From: Rhodococcus marinonascens NBRC 14363 | GTDB lineage: Bacteria > Actinomycetota > Actinomycetes > Mycobacteriales > Mycobacteriaceae | Length of the DNA stretch: 64,000 nt | Direction of reading: 5' to 3' | Assembly: GCF_001894885.1 (NCBI RefSeq) | Contig: NZ_BCXB01000025.1 | Span: 1-64,000, forward strand | In this document: positions 45,368 to 54,330 of the stretch, piece by piece | How the letters are laid out: every line of letters starts with the position of its first letter | Position numbering within the stretch: the stretch's first letter is position 1 | Position numbers and translations under genes: made by a program | The notes under the pieces: model-generated | Seen by the model: the letters and a program-made list of their open reading frames with translations, nothing else | The model's database searches: none | Told to the model about the DNA's origin: nothing

Positions 45368-45772
45368 ATGTCCGACACCACCGTTGTCCGCACCGAAGAT
45401 GCGCCCGCTTCGGCGTACACGTTCAGCCAGGGCATCAAGAAGGGCGAGATGCTCCAGGTGTCGGGGCAAGGCGCGATGGACCCAGCCACCAACAAGTACG
45501 TCGCCCAAGGCGACGTCCGTGGGCAGACCCGTCGCACCCTCGCGAACGTGAAAGCGATCCTCGAGGCCGGTGGCGCGACCGTGGGGGACGTGTTGATGTT
45601 CCGCGTCTATCTCACCACGCGAGACGACTTCGCTGCGATGAACGACGTTTACGACCAGTTCATAGCGGAGAATGTGCCGAGCGGTCAACTGCCGTCCCGG
45701 ACCACCGTGTTCGTTGGACTTCCCCACGAGGACATGCTCGTCGAGATCGACGCACTGGCTGTCACCGGATAG
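45368..45772 (+). CDS. ridA: RidA family enamine/imine deaminase
   Basis: A 134-residue protein of the YjgF/YER057c/UK114 family that hydrolyses 2-aminoacrylate and related enamines released by PLP enzymes. It has family length and pattern: AYTFSQGIKKGEMLQVSGQG, QTRRTLANVKAILEAGGATV and the C-terminal PSRTTVFVGLPHEDMLVEID, with the conserved Arg and Glu. An AGGAG site lies 7 bases before the ATG. It is divergent from a PLP-dependent deaminase, which would generate exactly its substrate class. Confidence 0.88.
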   Translation: MSDTTVVRTEDAPASAYTFSQGIKKGEMLQVSGQGAMDPATNKYVAQGDVRGQTRRTLANVKAILEAGGATVGDVLMFRVYLTTRDDFAAMNDVYDQFIAENVPSGQLPSRTTVFVGLPHEDMLVEIDALAVTG

Positions 45773-45855
45773 CTACACGGGAGCGTCGCATTTGGCGAAG
45801 CGTGGCACGCACCAGAACGAGGGCACCAGTTCGGCGCATGTGGTTGGGTTGGGTT

Positions 45856-46305
45856 ATGAGCCTCGATGTGAACGAAGCGCAGCGTCCGTTGCTCGATTTC
45901 GTAGCCTCCCACACTCGTGCGGTCCTGGCCACAATCAAACGTGACGGACGGCCGCAGTTGTCGAACGTGGCTTATACCTGGGATCCTGACACGCGCACGG
46001 CGCGGGTGTCGGTGACGGCAGATCGGGCGAAGACCCGTAACGCCGCACGCGACCCCAGGGTGTCGTTGCACGTCAGCACCCCCGACTTCTGGAGTTACGC
46101 GGTGGTGGAAGGCGATGCGGAACTGAGCGCGGTCACGGCCGATCCTCACGACGCGGCGGCGGACGAACTCGTCGAGGTGTTCCGGCTCGTCTCGGGAAGC
46201 GAGCACGACGATTGGGACGAGTTCCGTCGCGTGATGATCTCCGATCGTCGGCAGGTTCTCCGGGTCCGTGCGACGCACATATACGGCACTGCGCGGATGC
46301 CCTGA
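45856..46305 (+). CDS. PPOX class (F420-dependent-type) oxidoreductase
   Basis: A 149-residue split-barrel flavin/F420-binding protein. HTRAVLATIKRDGRPQLSNV and AYTWDPDTRTARVSVTADRA are the conserved opening strands of the PPOX class F420-dependent enzymes, followed by DPRVSLHVSTPDFWSYAVVE and RRQVLRVRATHIYG. The ATG at 45856 is chosen because the fold starts just after it. Such proteins reduce biliverdin-like or other unsaturated substrates in mycobacteria and rhodococci. It ends at a strong hairpin shared with the convergent DUF475 gene. Confidence 0.88.
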   Translation: MSLDVNEAQRPLLDFVASHTRAVLATIKRDGRPQLSNVAYTWDPDTRTARVSVTADRAKTRNAARDPRVSLHVSTPDFWSYAVVEGDAELSAVTADPHDAAADELVEVFRLVSGSEHDDWDEFRRVMISDRRQVLRVRATHIYGTARMP

Positions 46306-46345
46306 GTTGGCCTGTTCCGCCTGACCGTGCGTTAGCCACAGCGTC

Positions 46346-46386
46346 CAGCGGCAGTGCTTCTGACCGAGTCACGAGCACTGCCGCTG
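46346..46386. terminator. Bidirectional hairpin
   Basis: CAGCGGCAGTGCT and AGCACTGCCGCTG are perfectly complementary (13 bp) around a 15-base loop, between the convergent PPOX and DUF475 genes. Confidence 0.8.
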
Positions 46387-46408
46387 GGTTGTGAGTAAGA
46401 GCTGGAAC

Positions 46409-47581
46409 TCAGCCGACGGAGACCGGCTTCTGCTCGTCCACGTCCGCAGCATCGTCAGTGCCACCGATCGCGGCAGCCTTACGGTTGCGCATGACGCTGG
46501 AGATGAAGGCGGCGCCGATGAGGGCGACGCCGACGAGTCCGGTGACATTCTCGTTGACGTGGTAGCCGATGGAGACGAGCAGGATCACCGCCAGTGCGCC
46601 GATGGCCCAGTGGGCACCGTGCTCGAGGTATACGTAGTCCGACAGGGTGCCCTTGCGCACCAGGAACACAGTGATCGAGCGGACGAACATTGCGCCGACG
46701 AAGCCGAGGCCGAGGGCGATGATGATCGGGTCGGAGGTGATCGCGAACGCGCCGATCACACCGTCGAAGGAGAAGGACGCGTCGAGGACCTCGAGGTAGA
46801 GGAATAGGAAGAACCCGGCCTTGCCAGTGGCCTTGGCCAACTGGCTGGGACCGCTGTGGGCTACCTCTGTCACCTCGCCGTTTTCGTCTTCCTCGGGGGT
46901 GTTGAACAGTTCACCCAATCCGTTGACGGCGATGTAGGAGATCATGCCGAGCACGCCGGCGGTCATCACGGTCGAGACTTTGTCCCCGGGCGCGATGAGT
47001 GTGGCGGTGAGCAGCAGCAGCCCGCCGGCGACGATGACGGAAAGTTGATCGAGCTTGCCGACGCGGGCGAGTGGACGCTCGAGCCAGGACAGCCAGGTGA
47101 TCTCGCGCTCCTCGAGGATGAAGCCGAGGAACAGCATCAGTAGGAACATTCCACCGAACGCCGCGATCTGTGGGTGCGCATCCGTGAGCAGGGTCTCGTA
47201 GCTGGCGCTGCCGTCGGGGAAGTATGCGGCGCCGTCGGCGGGCGGGTTGAGGGCCAGGTCGATGGCGGCGACGGGGCCTAGGCCGGAGGCCAGCCAGACG
47301 ATGACGAGGGGGAAGACCAGGCGCATGCCGAACACGGCGATGACGATGCCGATGGTGAGGAAGATCTTCTGCCAGAATTCACTCATCCGCTGGAGGACGG
47401 TGGCGTTGATCACGGCGTTGTCGAATGACAGCGAGATCTCGAGAATCGACAGGATCACCACGAGTAGAACAGCCTGTGGGCCGCCGTACAGCGCGGCGAC
47501 GATCAGCGCGATCGCCGTCACGGCGAAGGAGAGACCGAATATTCGCAGAACCACGAAGCGTGGCCTTTCTCTGATGGGCAA
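46409..47581 (-). CDS. DUF475 membrane protein, TerC-related
   Basis: A 390-residue integral membrane protein with about nine helices. Two acidic helix motifs, LEISLSFDNAVINATVLQRM and LEVLDASFSFDGVIGAF, are the paired TerC-superfamily signature implicated in metal ion handling (TerC/Alx/YkoY). DUF475 proteins are the form usually linked to tellurium-resistance-type loci. It lies downstream of terD on the same strand, but a strong hairpin separates them. It may provide the membrane module of the Ter stress system at 47.7-53.8 kb. Confidence 0.9.
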   Translation of the reverse strand: MPIRERPRFVVLRIFGLSFAVTAIALIVAALYGGPQAVLLVVILSILEISLSFDNAVINATVLQRMSEFWQKIFLTIGIVIAVFGMRLVFPLVIVWLASGLGPVAAIDLALNPPADGAAYFPDGSASYETLLTDAHPQIAAFGGMFLLMLFLGFILEEREITWLSWLERPLARVGKLDQLSVIVAGGLLLLTATLIAPGDKVSTVMTAGVLGMISYIAVNGLGELFNTPEEDENGEVTEVAHSGPSQLAKATGKAGFFLFLYLEVLDASFSFDGVIGAFAITSDPIIIALGLGFVGAMFVRSITVFLVRKGTLSDYVYLEHGAHWAIGALAVILLVSIGYHVNENVTGLVGVALIGAAFISSVMRNRKAAAIGGTDDAADVDEQKPVSVG

Positions 47582-47611
47582 AGCCGGGTGGCTACCGCTG
47601 GTGTGCAGATG

Positions 47612-47652
47612 CCCGGGAGGGTTTCACGACGGAATCGTGAAACCCTCCCGGG
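47612..47652. terminator. Strong hairpin between terD and DUF475
   Basis: CCCGGGAGGGTTTCACGA and its exact complement form an 18-bp perfect stem with a 5-base loop, directly after terD and 31 bases before the DUF475 start. It may act as an attenuator that uncouples the two genes. Confidence 0.8.
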
Positions 47653-47671
47653 TTCGAGAACGAAAAGACTG

Positions 47672-48247
47672 TCAGATATTGACGCCGTAGTCGCGGGCGA
47701 TGCCGCTCAGCCCGGATGCATAGCCCTGGCCGATCGCGCGGAACTTCCAGTCCGCGCCGCTGCGGTACAGCTCGCCGAAGACCATCGCCGTCTCGGTCGA
47801 GGCGTCCTCGGATAGGTCGTAGCGGGCGAGTTCGGTTCCGTTCGCCTTGTCGACGACGCGGATGTAGGCGTTGCGCACCTGTCCGAAAGACTGCGCACGC
47901 GTCTCCGCGTCGTAGATCGAGACGGGGAACACGATGCTCTCGATGTCGGCGGGGACAGTCGCCAGGTTGACGTTGATCACCTCGTCGTCGCCCTCACCTT
48001 CGCCGGTGGTGTTGTCGCCGGCGTGTTCGATCGAACCGTCGGGCGAACGGAGGTTGTTGAAGAACACGAAGTGCTGGTCCGACACAACCTTCTTGTCGGC
48101 GCCCGTGCCGATGGCGCTCGCATCGAGGTCGAAGCCGGCGCCGGTGGTCGATCGGGCATCCCATCCGAGTCCAACCGCTACCGCAGTCAGGTTCGGCGCC
48201 TCCTTCGTGAGAGAGACATTGCCGCCTTTGGTCAAGCTGACGCCCAT
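47672..48247 (-). CDS. terD: TerD family calcium-binding stress protein
   Basis: A 191-residue TerD domain protein, exactly family length. [20 protein letters not shown] opens the fold, and the two calcium sites are visible as [11 protein letters not shown] and [38 protein letters not shown] completes the family pattern. TerD proteins are cytosolic calcium-binding proteins tied to tellurite resistance, phage defence and general stress. It is divergent from the HpcH/PRTase/StiP/HAD operon, which belongs to the same functional neighbourhood. Confidence 0.95.
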   Translation of the reverse strand: MGVSLTKGGNVSLTKEAPNLTAVAVGLGWDARSTTGAGFDLDASAIGTGADKKVVSDQHFVFFNNLRSPDGSIEHAGDNTTGEGEGDDEVINVNLATVPADIESIVFPVSIYDAETRAQSFGQVRNAYIRVVDKANGTELARYDLSEDASTETAMVFGELYRSGADWKFRAIGQGYASGLSGIARDYGVNI

Positions 48248-48465
48248 TCGGGGGTCCTTTCGGGATGAGGTGAGTGAACCCTCGACAACTGCCGAAGCTC
48301 CGAGTTCGTCGTGCAGCATCACGATAGTGAATGATGGTCGCAGTGTTTCTCTGGATGGACAACCGCTGGAGCATCGCCGGTGCCCATAATGTGCAGAACG
48401 CCACTCGCGCGCCTACTCTGCGTGTCCCGGGAGAAACAATCAGTACAACCATGGCACGGGGGACG

Positions 48466-49677
48466 ATGAGCGTTAGCGAAGAGATCACGTCGTCCGGTGT
48501 TGGAGTGGCGGTACCGGTACGTCATTTTCACCACCTCGATCCCGAAACCCACGGACGACTGTTCCTGCGCCCGCCGCAGGCTCTCGGTCCGGATGAGGAT
48601 CGGGCGGTGCTGGCCGTCGCGTTGGGAGCCACGCTGTACGTGCCCGCGACGAGGCCCGACCTGGCGGAGACCATCCTCCGCAGGTCCGGCGACGGGGTTT
48701 GCTCGATGGTTCTGGATCTCGAGGATGCCGTCGCCGACCACCACGTGGAAGCGGCGCTACTCAATGCAGTCGATGCCCTCGACCGGATCGCGTTACTTGG
48801 TGGTGCGCGGATGCAACTTTTTGTGCGAGTTCGGGCCGCAGAAGATATTCGCCGCATCTCCAGCCTCCTGACCACCGGCGCGCAGGTGCTGTCAGGGTTC
48901 GTGATTCCCAAGTTCGGCAGCGCCACCGGAGGCGCGTTCCTCGACGAGTTGGCCGCGGCGTCTGGGCGACTCGGCAAGCGCCTGTATGCGATGCCGGTGC
49001 TCGAGTCGTCAGAGGTAGTGCACCGGGAGACCCGAGACGAAGAACTCGCGAAGATCGCCGCATTGCTCGACGAGCACCGTGCCCGCATCCTCGCCGTGCG
49101 CATTGGAGCCACCGATATGTGCGGTGCGTTCGGTATCCGGCGCGACCGCGATCTGACGATCTATGACGTCAGGGTGGTCGCGGACGCAATCGCCGCGATC
49201 GTAAATTTTCTTGGCCGCGCCGACGACACCGGACACGTGATCACCGGACCGGTGTGGGAATATTTCGCCGACCACGAGCGGATGTTCCGGCCTACTCTTC
49301 GCGCCACGCCGTTCGAGGAACACGACGAGGTGCGCTTCCGTCAGCAGCTGGTGAGCAGGGACATGGACGGGCTATTGCGTGAGATCACCCTCGACCGCGC
49401 CAACGGTATCCAGGGCAAGACGGTCATCCATCCGACGCACGTCGCCGCCGTCCACGCTCTGTCTGCGGTCACCCACGAGGAGTACCACGATGCTCTCGAC
49501 ATCCTCGGCGGCGAGAGTGTCGGTGGCGTCCAGGCGTCAGGGTATCGCAACAAGATGAATGAAATGCGCCCGCACCGCAGTTGGGCCGAAAGAACACTTG
49601 TCCGGGCGAAAGTGTTCGGCGTGACAAACGAGGGAGTTGCGTTCGTGGACCTGTTGACCGCATTGGCCATCCGATGA
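48466..49677 (+). CDS. HpcH/HpaI aldolase/citrate lyase family protein (Ter-associated)
   Basis: A 403-residue TIM-barrel protein of the citrate-lyase-beta-like group. Metal/CoA-site motifs are GVCSMVLDLEDAVADHH, LFVRVRAAEDI, LSGFVIPKFGSATGG and GATDMCGAFGIRRDRD, with NGIQGKTVIHPTH near the C-terminus. I chose ATG 48466 over ATG 48451 because of a nearer purine-rich site. It is the first of four overlapping genes; the same order (aldolase, PRTase, StiP, HAD) is described for Ter-linked biosynthetic operons thought to make or modify a nucleoside-like metabolite. The actual reaction is not known. Confidence 0.88.
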   Translation: MSVSEEITSSGVGVAVPVRHFHHLDPETHGRLFLRPPQALGPDEDRAVLAVALGATLYVPATRPDLAETILRRSGDGVCSMVLDLEDAVADHHVEAALLNAVDALDRIALLGGARMQLFVRVRAAEDIRRISSLLTTGAQVLSGFVIPKFGSATGGAFLDELAAASGRLGKRLYAMPVLESSEVVHRETRDEELAKIAALLDEHRARILAVRIGATDMCGAFGIRRDRDLTIYDVRVVADAIAAIVNFLGRADDTGHVITGPVWEYFADHERMFRPTLRATPFEEHDEVRFRQQLVSRDMDGLLREITLDRANGIQGKTVIHPTHVAAVHALSAVTHEEYHDALDILGGESVGGVQASGYRNKMNEMRPHRSWAERTLVRAKVFGVTNEGVAFVDLLTALAIR

Positions 49678-50957
49678 GCTCGCCCACCGAAGTATGCGAA
49701 GTTCCCTGGGCTACAGAACAGCTGGGATTGATGTTCACCCATGTCAGTTCGAACACGGGGATGACCATTCCCGACCTCGTCATGCCGGGACTGCGGCGCA
49801 ACCTGCGCCGAGCGCATCTGCTCGTCTCGACCGTCCTCGGCAAGCACGTGCCCACCGATCCGAGTGTCGTGATCGCCGCAGGCGACCGCCTCGGCGATCA
49901 GGTGGCGGCCGTCCTCGGTCCGGAAGCAGATCCGGTGGTACTCGGATTCGCCGAAACCGCAACCGGCCTGGGTCATTGCGTCGCAGCCAGGCTGAACGCC
50001 CGGTGCTACCTGCACTCCACGCGCCGGGACGTTCCCGAGATCGGGACGTTCGCCGGGTTCGAGGAAGGACACTCGCACGCCACCAGCCATCAATTGCAGC
50101 CGACGTCCGCAGAGTTGTTCGCCAACGACCATCCTCTCGTGCTGGTGGACGACGAGATCTCCACCGGCGCCACCGCCGTCGACGCGATACGCGCGCTGCA
50201 CGAGCACAGCCCGCGCAGGCGCTACGTCATCGCCTCGCTCGTCGACATGCGCGCGCAGGATCATCGGGACGCCGTCGACGACGTGGCTGCCGAACTCGGT
50301 GTTCAGATCGACAGCGTGAGCCTGGCGGAGGGGTACACCGTCCTTCCGGATGGACTCGTCGAGTCCGTCGATGCCCTTCCTGATTCGGTGTTTAACGTGG
50401 TCGGGGCACGGACCGGAACTGTCGAACGTGCCGATATCAACTGGCCTGCAGCGGTCCCGGAGGGTGGGCGCCACGGATTCCTGCGGGAAGACACCGAGGA
50501 GTTCGATGCGGCGATCGGATCGGCGGCCGCGACGCTCGGCGAACGTCTCGACCCGCGTCGCCCGGTGATCGTCGTCGGATCCGAAGAGTTGATGTACCTT
50601 CCGCTGCGGATCGCGGAAGTTATGTCGACGTCCGGGTACCGTGTTCGATTCCAGACGACGACGCGGTCACCGGCCTACGTGCTGGACCAGGCGGGGTACC
50701 CGCTACGTCGAGGATTCCGCTTCACCGCACCGGAGAATGGCGAAGACCAGCCACGTTTCGTCTACAACGCGCAGTGGTCGGACGAGGACCCCGTCGTGGT
50801 CGTGGTGATCGACACGGCTGCAGACACCGACCGACTCACTGCGCGCGGCGGCCTGCTCGACGTTCTCAGCGCGTCGGGAACGGACGTGCTCCTCGCCGTC
50901 GTCTCGGGCGCCGACCCGCGGTCGCTGCGGGCCGCGCGCGTGGGAGCGTCGGCGTGA
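49674..50957 (+). CDS. Phosphoribosyltransferase with TRSP domain (Ter-associated)
   Basis: A 427-residue protein. The N-terminal orotate-type PRTase domain carries the PRPP loop LVLVDDEISTGATAVDAI (about residues 158-175) and upstream GHCVAARLNARCYLHSTRR. The C-terminal TRSP domain has VIVVGSEELMYLPLRIAEVM and RFQTTTRSPAYVLDQAGYPL, the T-R-S-P motif that names the domain. ATG overlaps the aldolase stop (ATGA) and its own stop overlaps the next start (GTGA). It likely transfers a base or analogue to or from PRPP in the Ter-linked pathway; that is inference from domain content. Confidence 0.9.
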   Translation: MSSPTEVCEVPWATEQLGLMFTHVSSNTGMTIPDLVMPGLRRNLRRAHLLVSTVLGKHVPTDPSVVIAAGDRLGDQVAAVLGPEADPVVLGFAETATGLGHCVAARLNARCYLHSTRRDVPEIGTFAGFEEGHSHATSHQLQPTSAELFANDHPLVLVDDEISTGATAVDAIRALHEHSPRRRYVIASLVDMRAQDHRDAVDDVAAELGVQIDSVSLAEGYTVLPDGLVESVDALPDSVFNVVGARTGTVERADINWPAAVPEGGRHGFLREDTEEFDAAIGSAAATLGERLDPRRPVIVVGSEELMYLPLRIAEVMSTSGYRVRFQTTTRSPAYVLDQAGYPLRRGFRFTAPENGEDQPRFVYNAQWSDEDPVVVVVIDTAADTDRLTARGGLLDVLSASGTDVLLAVVSGADPRSLRAARVGASA

Positions 50958-52063
50958 CGGCGCCGCTGACCGGGCCGGACTTCGGCTCCTACGCCGCCGA
51001 CGAGGTGGGGTGGCTCCTGAAGGATCTGTCGCACGTGGATCTCGAAGCCGACGTCACCGAACGGGAGCGACGCATCCAGGCCGGCGACGCCCACTATGCG
51101 GAAACGCTGCCCATCGAGTACCAACCCGATACCGAGTACCGCGAACTGTTCGAAAAGGTGCTGCAGGACAGTTCGATCCGATTGGCACGCGCGGTGGGGG
51201 CGGTCACCGACCTCGTGCTGACCGAGCGAGGAAGTGACGTCACGCTGGTTTCACTGGCCCGCGCGGGCACCCCTGTGGGTGTGTTGATGCGCCGGTGGGC
51301 GCGCGAGGTGCACGGGTTGACCCTGCCGCACTATGCCGTTTCGATCGTCCGGGACCGGGGGATCGACGCTATTGCTCTCGATTACCTTTCTCGACAACAT
51401 GATTCGAAAAACGTTGTCTTCGTCGACGGATGGACGGGCAAGGGTGCCATTGCACGCGAGTTGTCGCAGGCGCTCACCGCTCATCATGATGCTGGTGGTG
51501 CGGAGTTCAACGACGATCTGGCAGTCCTAGCCGATCCCGGGCACTGCGCCCGCACATTCGGTACCCGCGACGACTTCCTGATCGCCTCGGCGTGCCTGAA
51601 CTCGACTGTTTCCGGGCTAGTATCGCGCACCGTCCTCAACGACACGTTGATCGGCCCCGGCGACTTCCACGGCGCCAAGTTCTATGCGCACCTCGCGGGC
51701 GAGGACGTGTCCAATCATCTCCTCGACTCGGTCACTGCCGCGTTTTCTGATGTGCGCGAGCATGTTCCCGGCGACGTCGAGGAATTGCTGTGCGCCGATC
51801 GAACCCCGACCTGGGATGGTTGGAAGTCCGTTGATGCGGTCCGGGAGCAGTACGGTATTTCGAGCGTGAACTTCGTCAAGCCAGGAGTCGGCGAGACCAC
51901 CAGGGTGCTCCTGCGCAGGGTGCCGTGGCGGATACTGGTCCGCGATCTCGACGCTCCCGAGCACGCACATATCCGGTTGCTCGCCGCTGCCCGCTCGGTA
52001 CCTGTCGAAGAGATTCCTTCCCTGGCGTATTCGTGCATGGGCCTGATCAAGGATCTGGCATGA
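50954..52063 (+). CDS. StiP-type cysteine protease with PELOTA-like domain
   Basis: A 369-residue protein matching the Ter-operon family called cysteine protease StiP plus a C-terminal PELOTA RNA-binding-like domain. N-terminal blocks include SYAADEVGWLLKDLSHVDLE, DVTLVSLARAGTPVGVLMRR and NVVFVDGWTGKGAIARELSQ. The C-terminal domain contains VKPGVGETTRVLLRRVPWRI, typical of the PELOTA_1 module. GTG at 50954 overlaps the PRTase stop, and its stop overlaps the HAD start (ATGA). The biochemical role is unproven; a PRTase-like fold with RNA or nucleotide handling is a plausible alternative to proteolysis. Confidence 0.87.
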   Translation: MTAPLTGPDFGSYAADEVGWLLKDLSHVDLEADVTERERRIQAGDAHYAETLPIEYQPDTEYRELFEKVLQDSSIRLARAVGAVTDLVLTERGSDVTLVSLARAGTPVGVLMRRWAREVHGLTLPHYAVSIVRDRGIDAIALDYLSRQHDSKNVVFVDGWTGKGAIARELSQALTAHHDAGGAEFNDDLAVLADPGHCARTFGTRDDFLIASACLNSTVSGLVSRTVLNDTLIGPGDFHGAKFYAHLAGEDVSNHLLDSVTAAFSDVREHVPGDVEELLCADRTPTWDGWKSVDAVREQYGISSVNFVKPGVGETTRVLLRRVPWRILVRDLDAPEHAHIRLLAAARSVPVEEIPSLAYSCMGLIKDLA

Positions 52064-52935
52064 CCGCGCTGATCGCGACCGACCTCGACCGGACCATGAT
52101 CTACTCGCGCGGTGCCATGGAATTGGCCGTGACCGAGAGCGATATGGTCGGTAGGTCCGTAGAAGACGATCTGCTCTGTGTCGAGGTGTACGACGGCAAG
52201 CCGCTGTCCTACGTCACGTCGGCCGCCGAGACCATGCTGTGGCGGCTCACCGACACCGCCGTGGTCGTCCCCACCACCACTCGCACCGTCGCGCAGTTTC
52301 AGCGGATCGATCTGCCGGGGGGGCCGTGGCGGTATGCGATCACGACAAACGGGGGGAACATCCTCGTCGACGGTGTGCCCGACGAGGGGTGGCGGACCGA
52401 TGTCGACATCGCGATGGCCCGCGGCGGCGCCTCCCTGTCGGAGATCGTCGACGAGTTGGGCCGCCGGATCGACGACAGTTGGGTTCGCTCGTCCCGAGTC
52501 GCTGACGGGCTGTTTTCGTACCTGGTCGTGGACCTCGACTCGATGCCTGCGGGGTTCGTCGAGCACTGGAACGGCTGGTGCGCGGATCGGGGGTGGGGGG
52601 TGTCCAGGCAAGGCCGCAAGATTTACACGATGCCACAGGCGGTGTGCAAGAGTCGTGCGGTTGCGGAGGTTCACTCGCGTCTCGTCGACGAAGGGGTGCT
52701 CACACCAGGGGCTCCCGTCTTGGCGGCGGGCGACGGTGTACTCGACGCCGCCATGCTCTGCGCCGCCGACGCCGCGATCCGCCCTCGACACGGCGAACTC
52801 GAAACACTCGACTGGCAACATCCCGGCCTGGCCATCACCGGCAGCAGCGGCATCGCCGCCGGCGAGGAGATTCTGCGATGGTTCTCGGACCGCGTCGAGG
52901 ACGGTGCCGAGACGACGACCGCTTCCCCTTTGTAG
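52060..52935 (+). CDS. HAD family hydrolase (Ter-associated)
   Basis: A 291-residue HAD protein with motif I IATDLDRTMIYS (Asp8 and Asp10), a C2-type cap region in the middle, and motif IV PVLAAGDGVLDAAML. It starts at an ATG overlapping the StiP stop. In Ter-linked operons this HAD protein is the standard last enzyme, probably a phosphatase that removes a phosphate from the product of the PRTase step (inference). Only 61 bases separate it from the degenerate TerD genes, so it was probably co-transcribed with them. Confidence 0.88.
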   Translation: MTALIATDLDRTMIYSRGAMELAVTESDMVGRSVEDDLLCVEVYDGKPLSYVTSAAETMLWRLTDTAVVVPTTTRTVAQFQRIDLPGGPWRYAITTNGGNILVDGVPDEGWRTDVDIAMARGGASLSEIVDELGRRIDDSWVRSSRVADGLFSYLVVDLDSMPAGFVEHWNGWCADRGWGVSRQGRKIYTMPQAVCKSRAVAEVHSRLVDEGVLTPGAPVLAAGDGVLDAAMLCAADAAIRPRHGELETLDWQHPGLAITGSSGIAAGEEILRWFSDRVEDGAETTTASPL

Positions 52936-52996
52936 GTTGCACGCAAACCCAAGCAGCCGAGGTGAACCCGACGCTCCACCTGAAGGAATCAACGCA

Positions 52997-53760
52997 GTGT
53001 CCACTCCGCTTGCCAAGGGCCAGAACGGCCCACTGAGCGTCGACGACGTCATCGTCTCTCTCGACCCGACGGCCCCCGCATACCTGTCCGCGTTGCTCGT
53101 GACCGAATCGGGGAAGGTGCGTTCGGACGCAGACTTCGTCTTCTTCAACCGGCCGAGCGGTCCCGGTGTGCAACTCGTTCCTGAACGTGACGCACCCGCG
53201 CCCCAGGGTCTCCCTCCCGGGCCAACCGCGCCCGCCGAGATCAGCCTCACCAATACGCGCCAGGTCAGTCTCGTCAAGGGTCAATAGGTCGCACTCCGAG
53301 AGGACGATGGCGTCGCGTTGACACAAGTCCGGATGCGTCGGCGGTCCTGTTTGCGGACACCAATCTGGTCGACATCGTCTACTACCGCGAACTCACGTCG
53401 AAGGACGGGTCGGTCCGCCACGAGGGCGACAACCTCACCGGGGCGGGCGTGGGCGGCGACGAGGTGATTTCCGCGAACCTCACACAGATTTCGCCGAACA
53501 TCTCGGCCATCGTGTTCGTCGTGACGTCCACCGCGGGCACACGTTCGAGCAGGTCAAGAATGCGTTCGGTCGACTGGTGGACACCACGGCGCAGATCGAA
53601 CCGGCCCGGTTCACGCTGCAGAGAGGGATGCCGTTCAGCGGAATGGTGATGGCTAAGGTCTACCGGTCGGGTGAGGAGAGGAAACTGCAGGAGATCGGTG
53701 AGGGCATTGCGTCCAAGCACGCCGGTGAGTGGCTTTTCAACCCGGCCGCTTCCTCTGCGT
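52997..53760 (+). pseudogene. Two degenerate, fused TerD-like genes
   Basis: GTG 52997 starts a TerD-like N-terminus (STPLAKGQNGPLSVDDVIVS, KVRSDADFVFFN). It runs directly into the start of a second TerD (ISLTNTRQVSLVKGQ) and hits a stop at 53285. After the stop come VALREDDGVALTQVRM, a jump with loss of the G-W-D region, then DASAVLFADTNLVDIVYY, SKDGSVRHEGDNLTGAGVGG and, in a third frame, TFEQVKNAFGRLVDTTAQIE to about 53760. So two TerD paralogues were joined by deletion and then frameshifted at least twice. Neither can make a normal TerD fold. Confidence 0.75.
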
Positions 53761-53871
53761 CTGATCTCCGGCCGATCCGCGGACCTTCTACCGGTCGCAC
53801 CCCGGTCACCCGGTGCGACGTGTACACAAGAGGTGCAACTCGGTCAGCCCGCAGTATGAAAGGTGCCCGGC

Positions 53872-53970
53872 ATGGCAAACAAGATCCTGTATGTCGACCT
53901 GGACAACACCTTGGTCAGTTTCCAGTCGGGAATCCGCAGGCTCACCAGGTATCCACTGACACGCGATTGA
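53872..53970 (+). pseudogene. NT5C-type 5'-nucleotidase N-terminal fragment
   Basis: A 32-codon frame, MANKILYVDLDNTLVSFQSG-IRRL, matches the start of HAD-type 5'(3')-deoxyribonucleotidases, including the D-x-D-x-T nucleophile motif. It then ends in a stop after unrelated residues, with no cap or later HAD motifs. It looks like a truncated gene downstream of the Ter operon. Confidence 0.5.
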
Positions 53971-53991
53971 GGGTGCCCATGGACGGACGGC

Positions 53992-54130
53992 CTGGTAGTC
54001 ATTCGATCGGTGAATACCTGATCAGTTCGCGGTCGATGGCGGAGTATCGGGCGATGTTCACACTCGAGGACTCGGGTGGACGACAAGGTACTCGACTGCC
54101 CAGGGGGCCGGCGTCCTCCCAATGACGCGC
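53992..54130 (+). pseudogene. Possible SAM-dependent methyltransferase fragment
   Basis: The reading SIGEYLISSRSMAEYRAMFT followed, one frame over, by VLDCPGG resembles the beginning of a class I methyltransferase (SRS-x-x-EYRAMF and the glycine-rich motif I). No further domain is found. Between here and 54330 I see only non-coding or unrecognisable sequence. Confidence 0.35.
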
Positions 54131-54330
54131 CAACTGCCAGGGGACCGCTATGAAACAGATGTCCATTGAAGGTGATCCAGGAGGCGCTGCGGACCTCCCT
54201 TTCCCGATCAGTCTCCTTAGGGAAGGGGCTGGGGGTTCGCCCGCCCGCATTCGACTCGGATCTCGTGGCGATACTCACCGGGAACTCAACTCGCGCAATA
54301 CCTCTCGATCCGGATGACATCCTGACTAGG

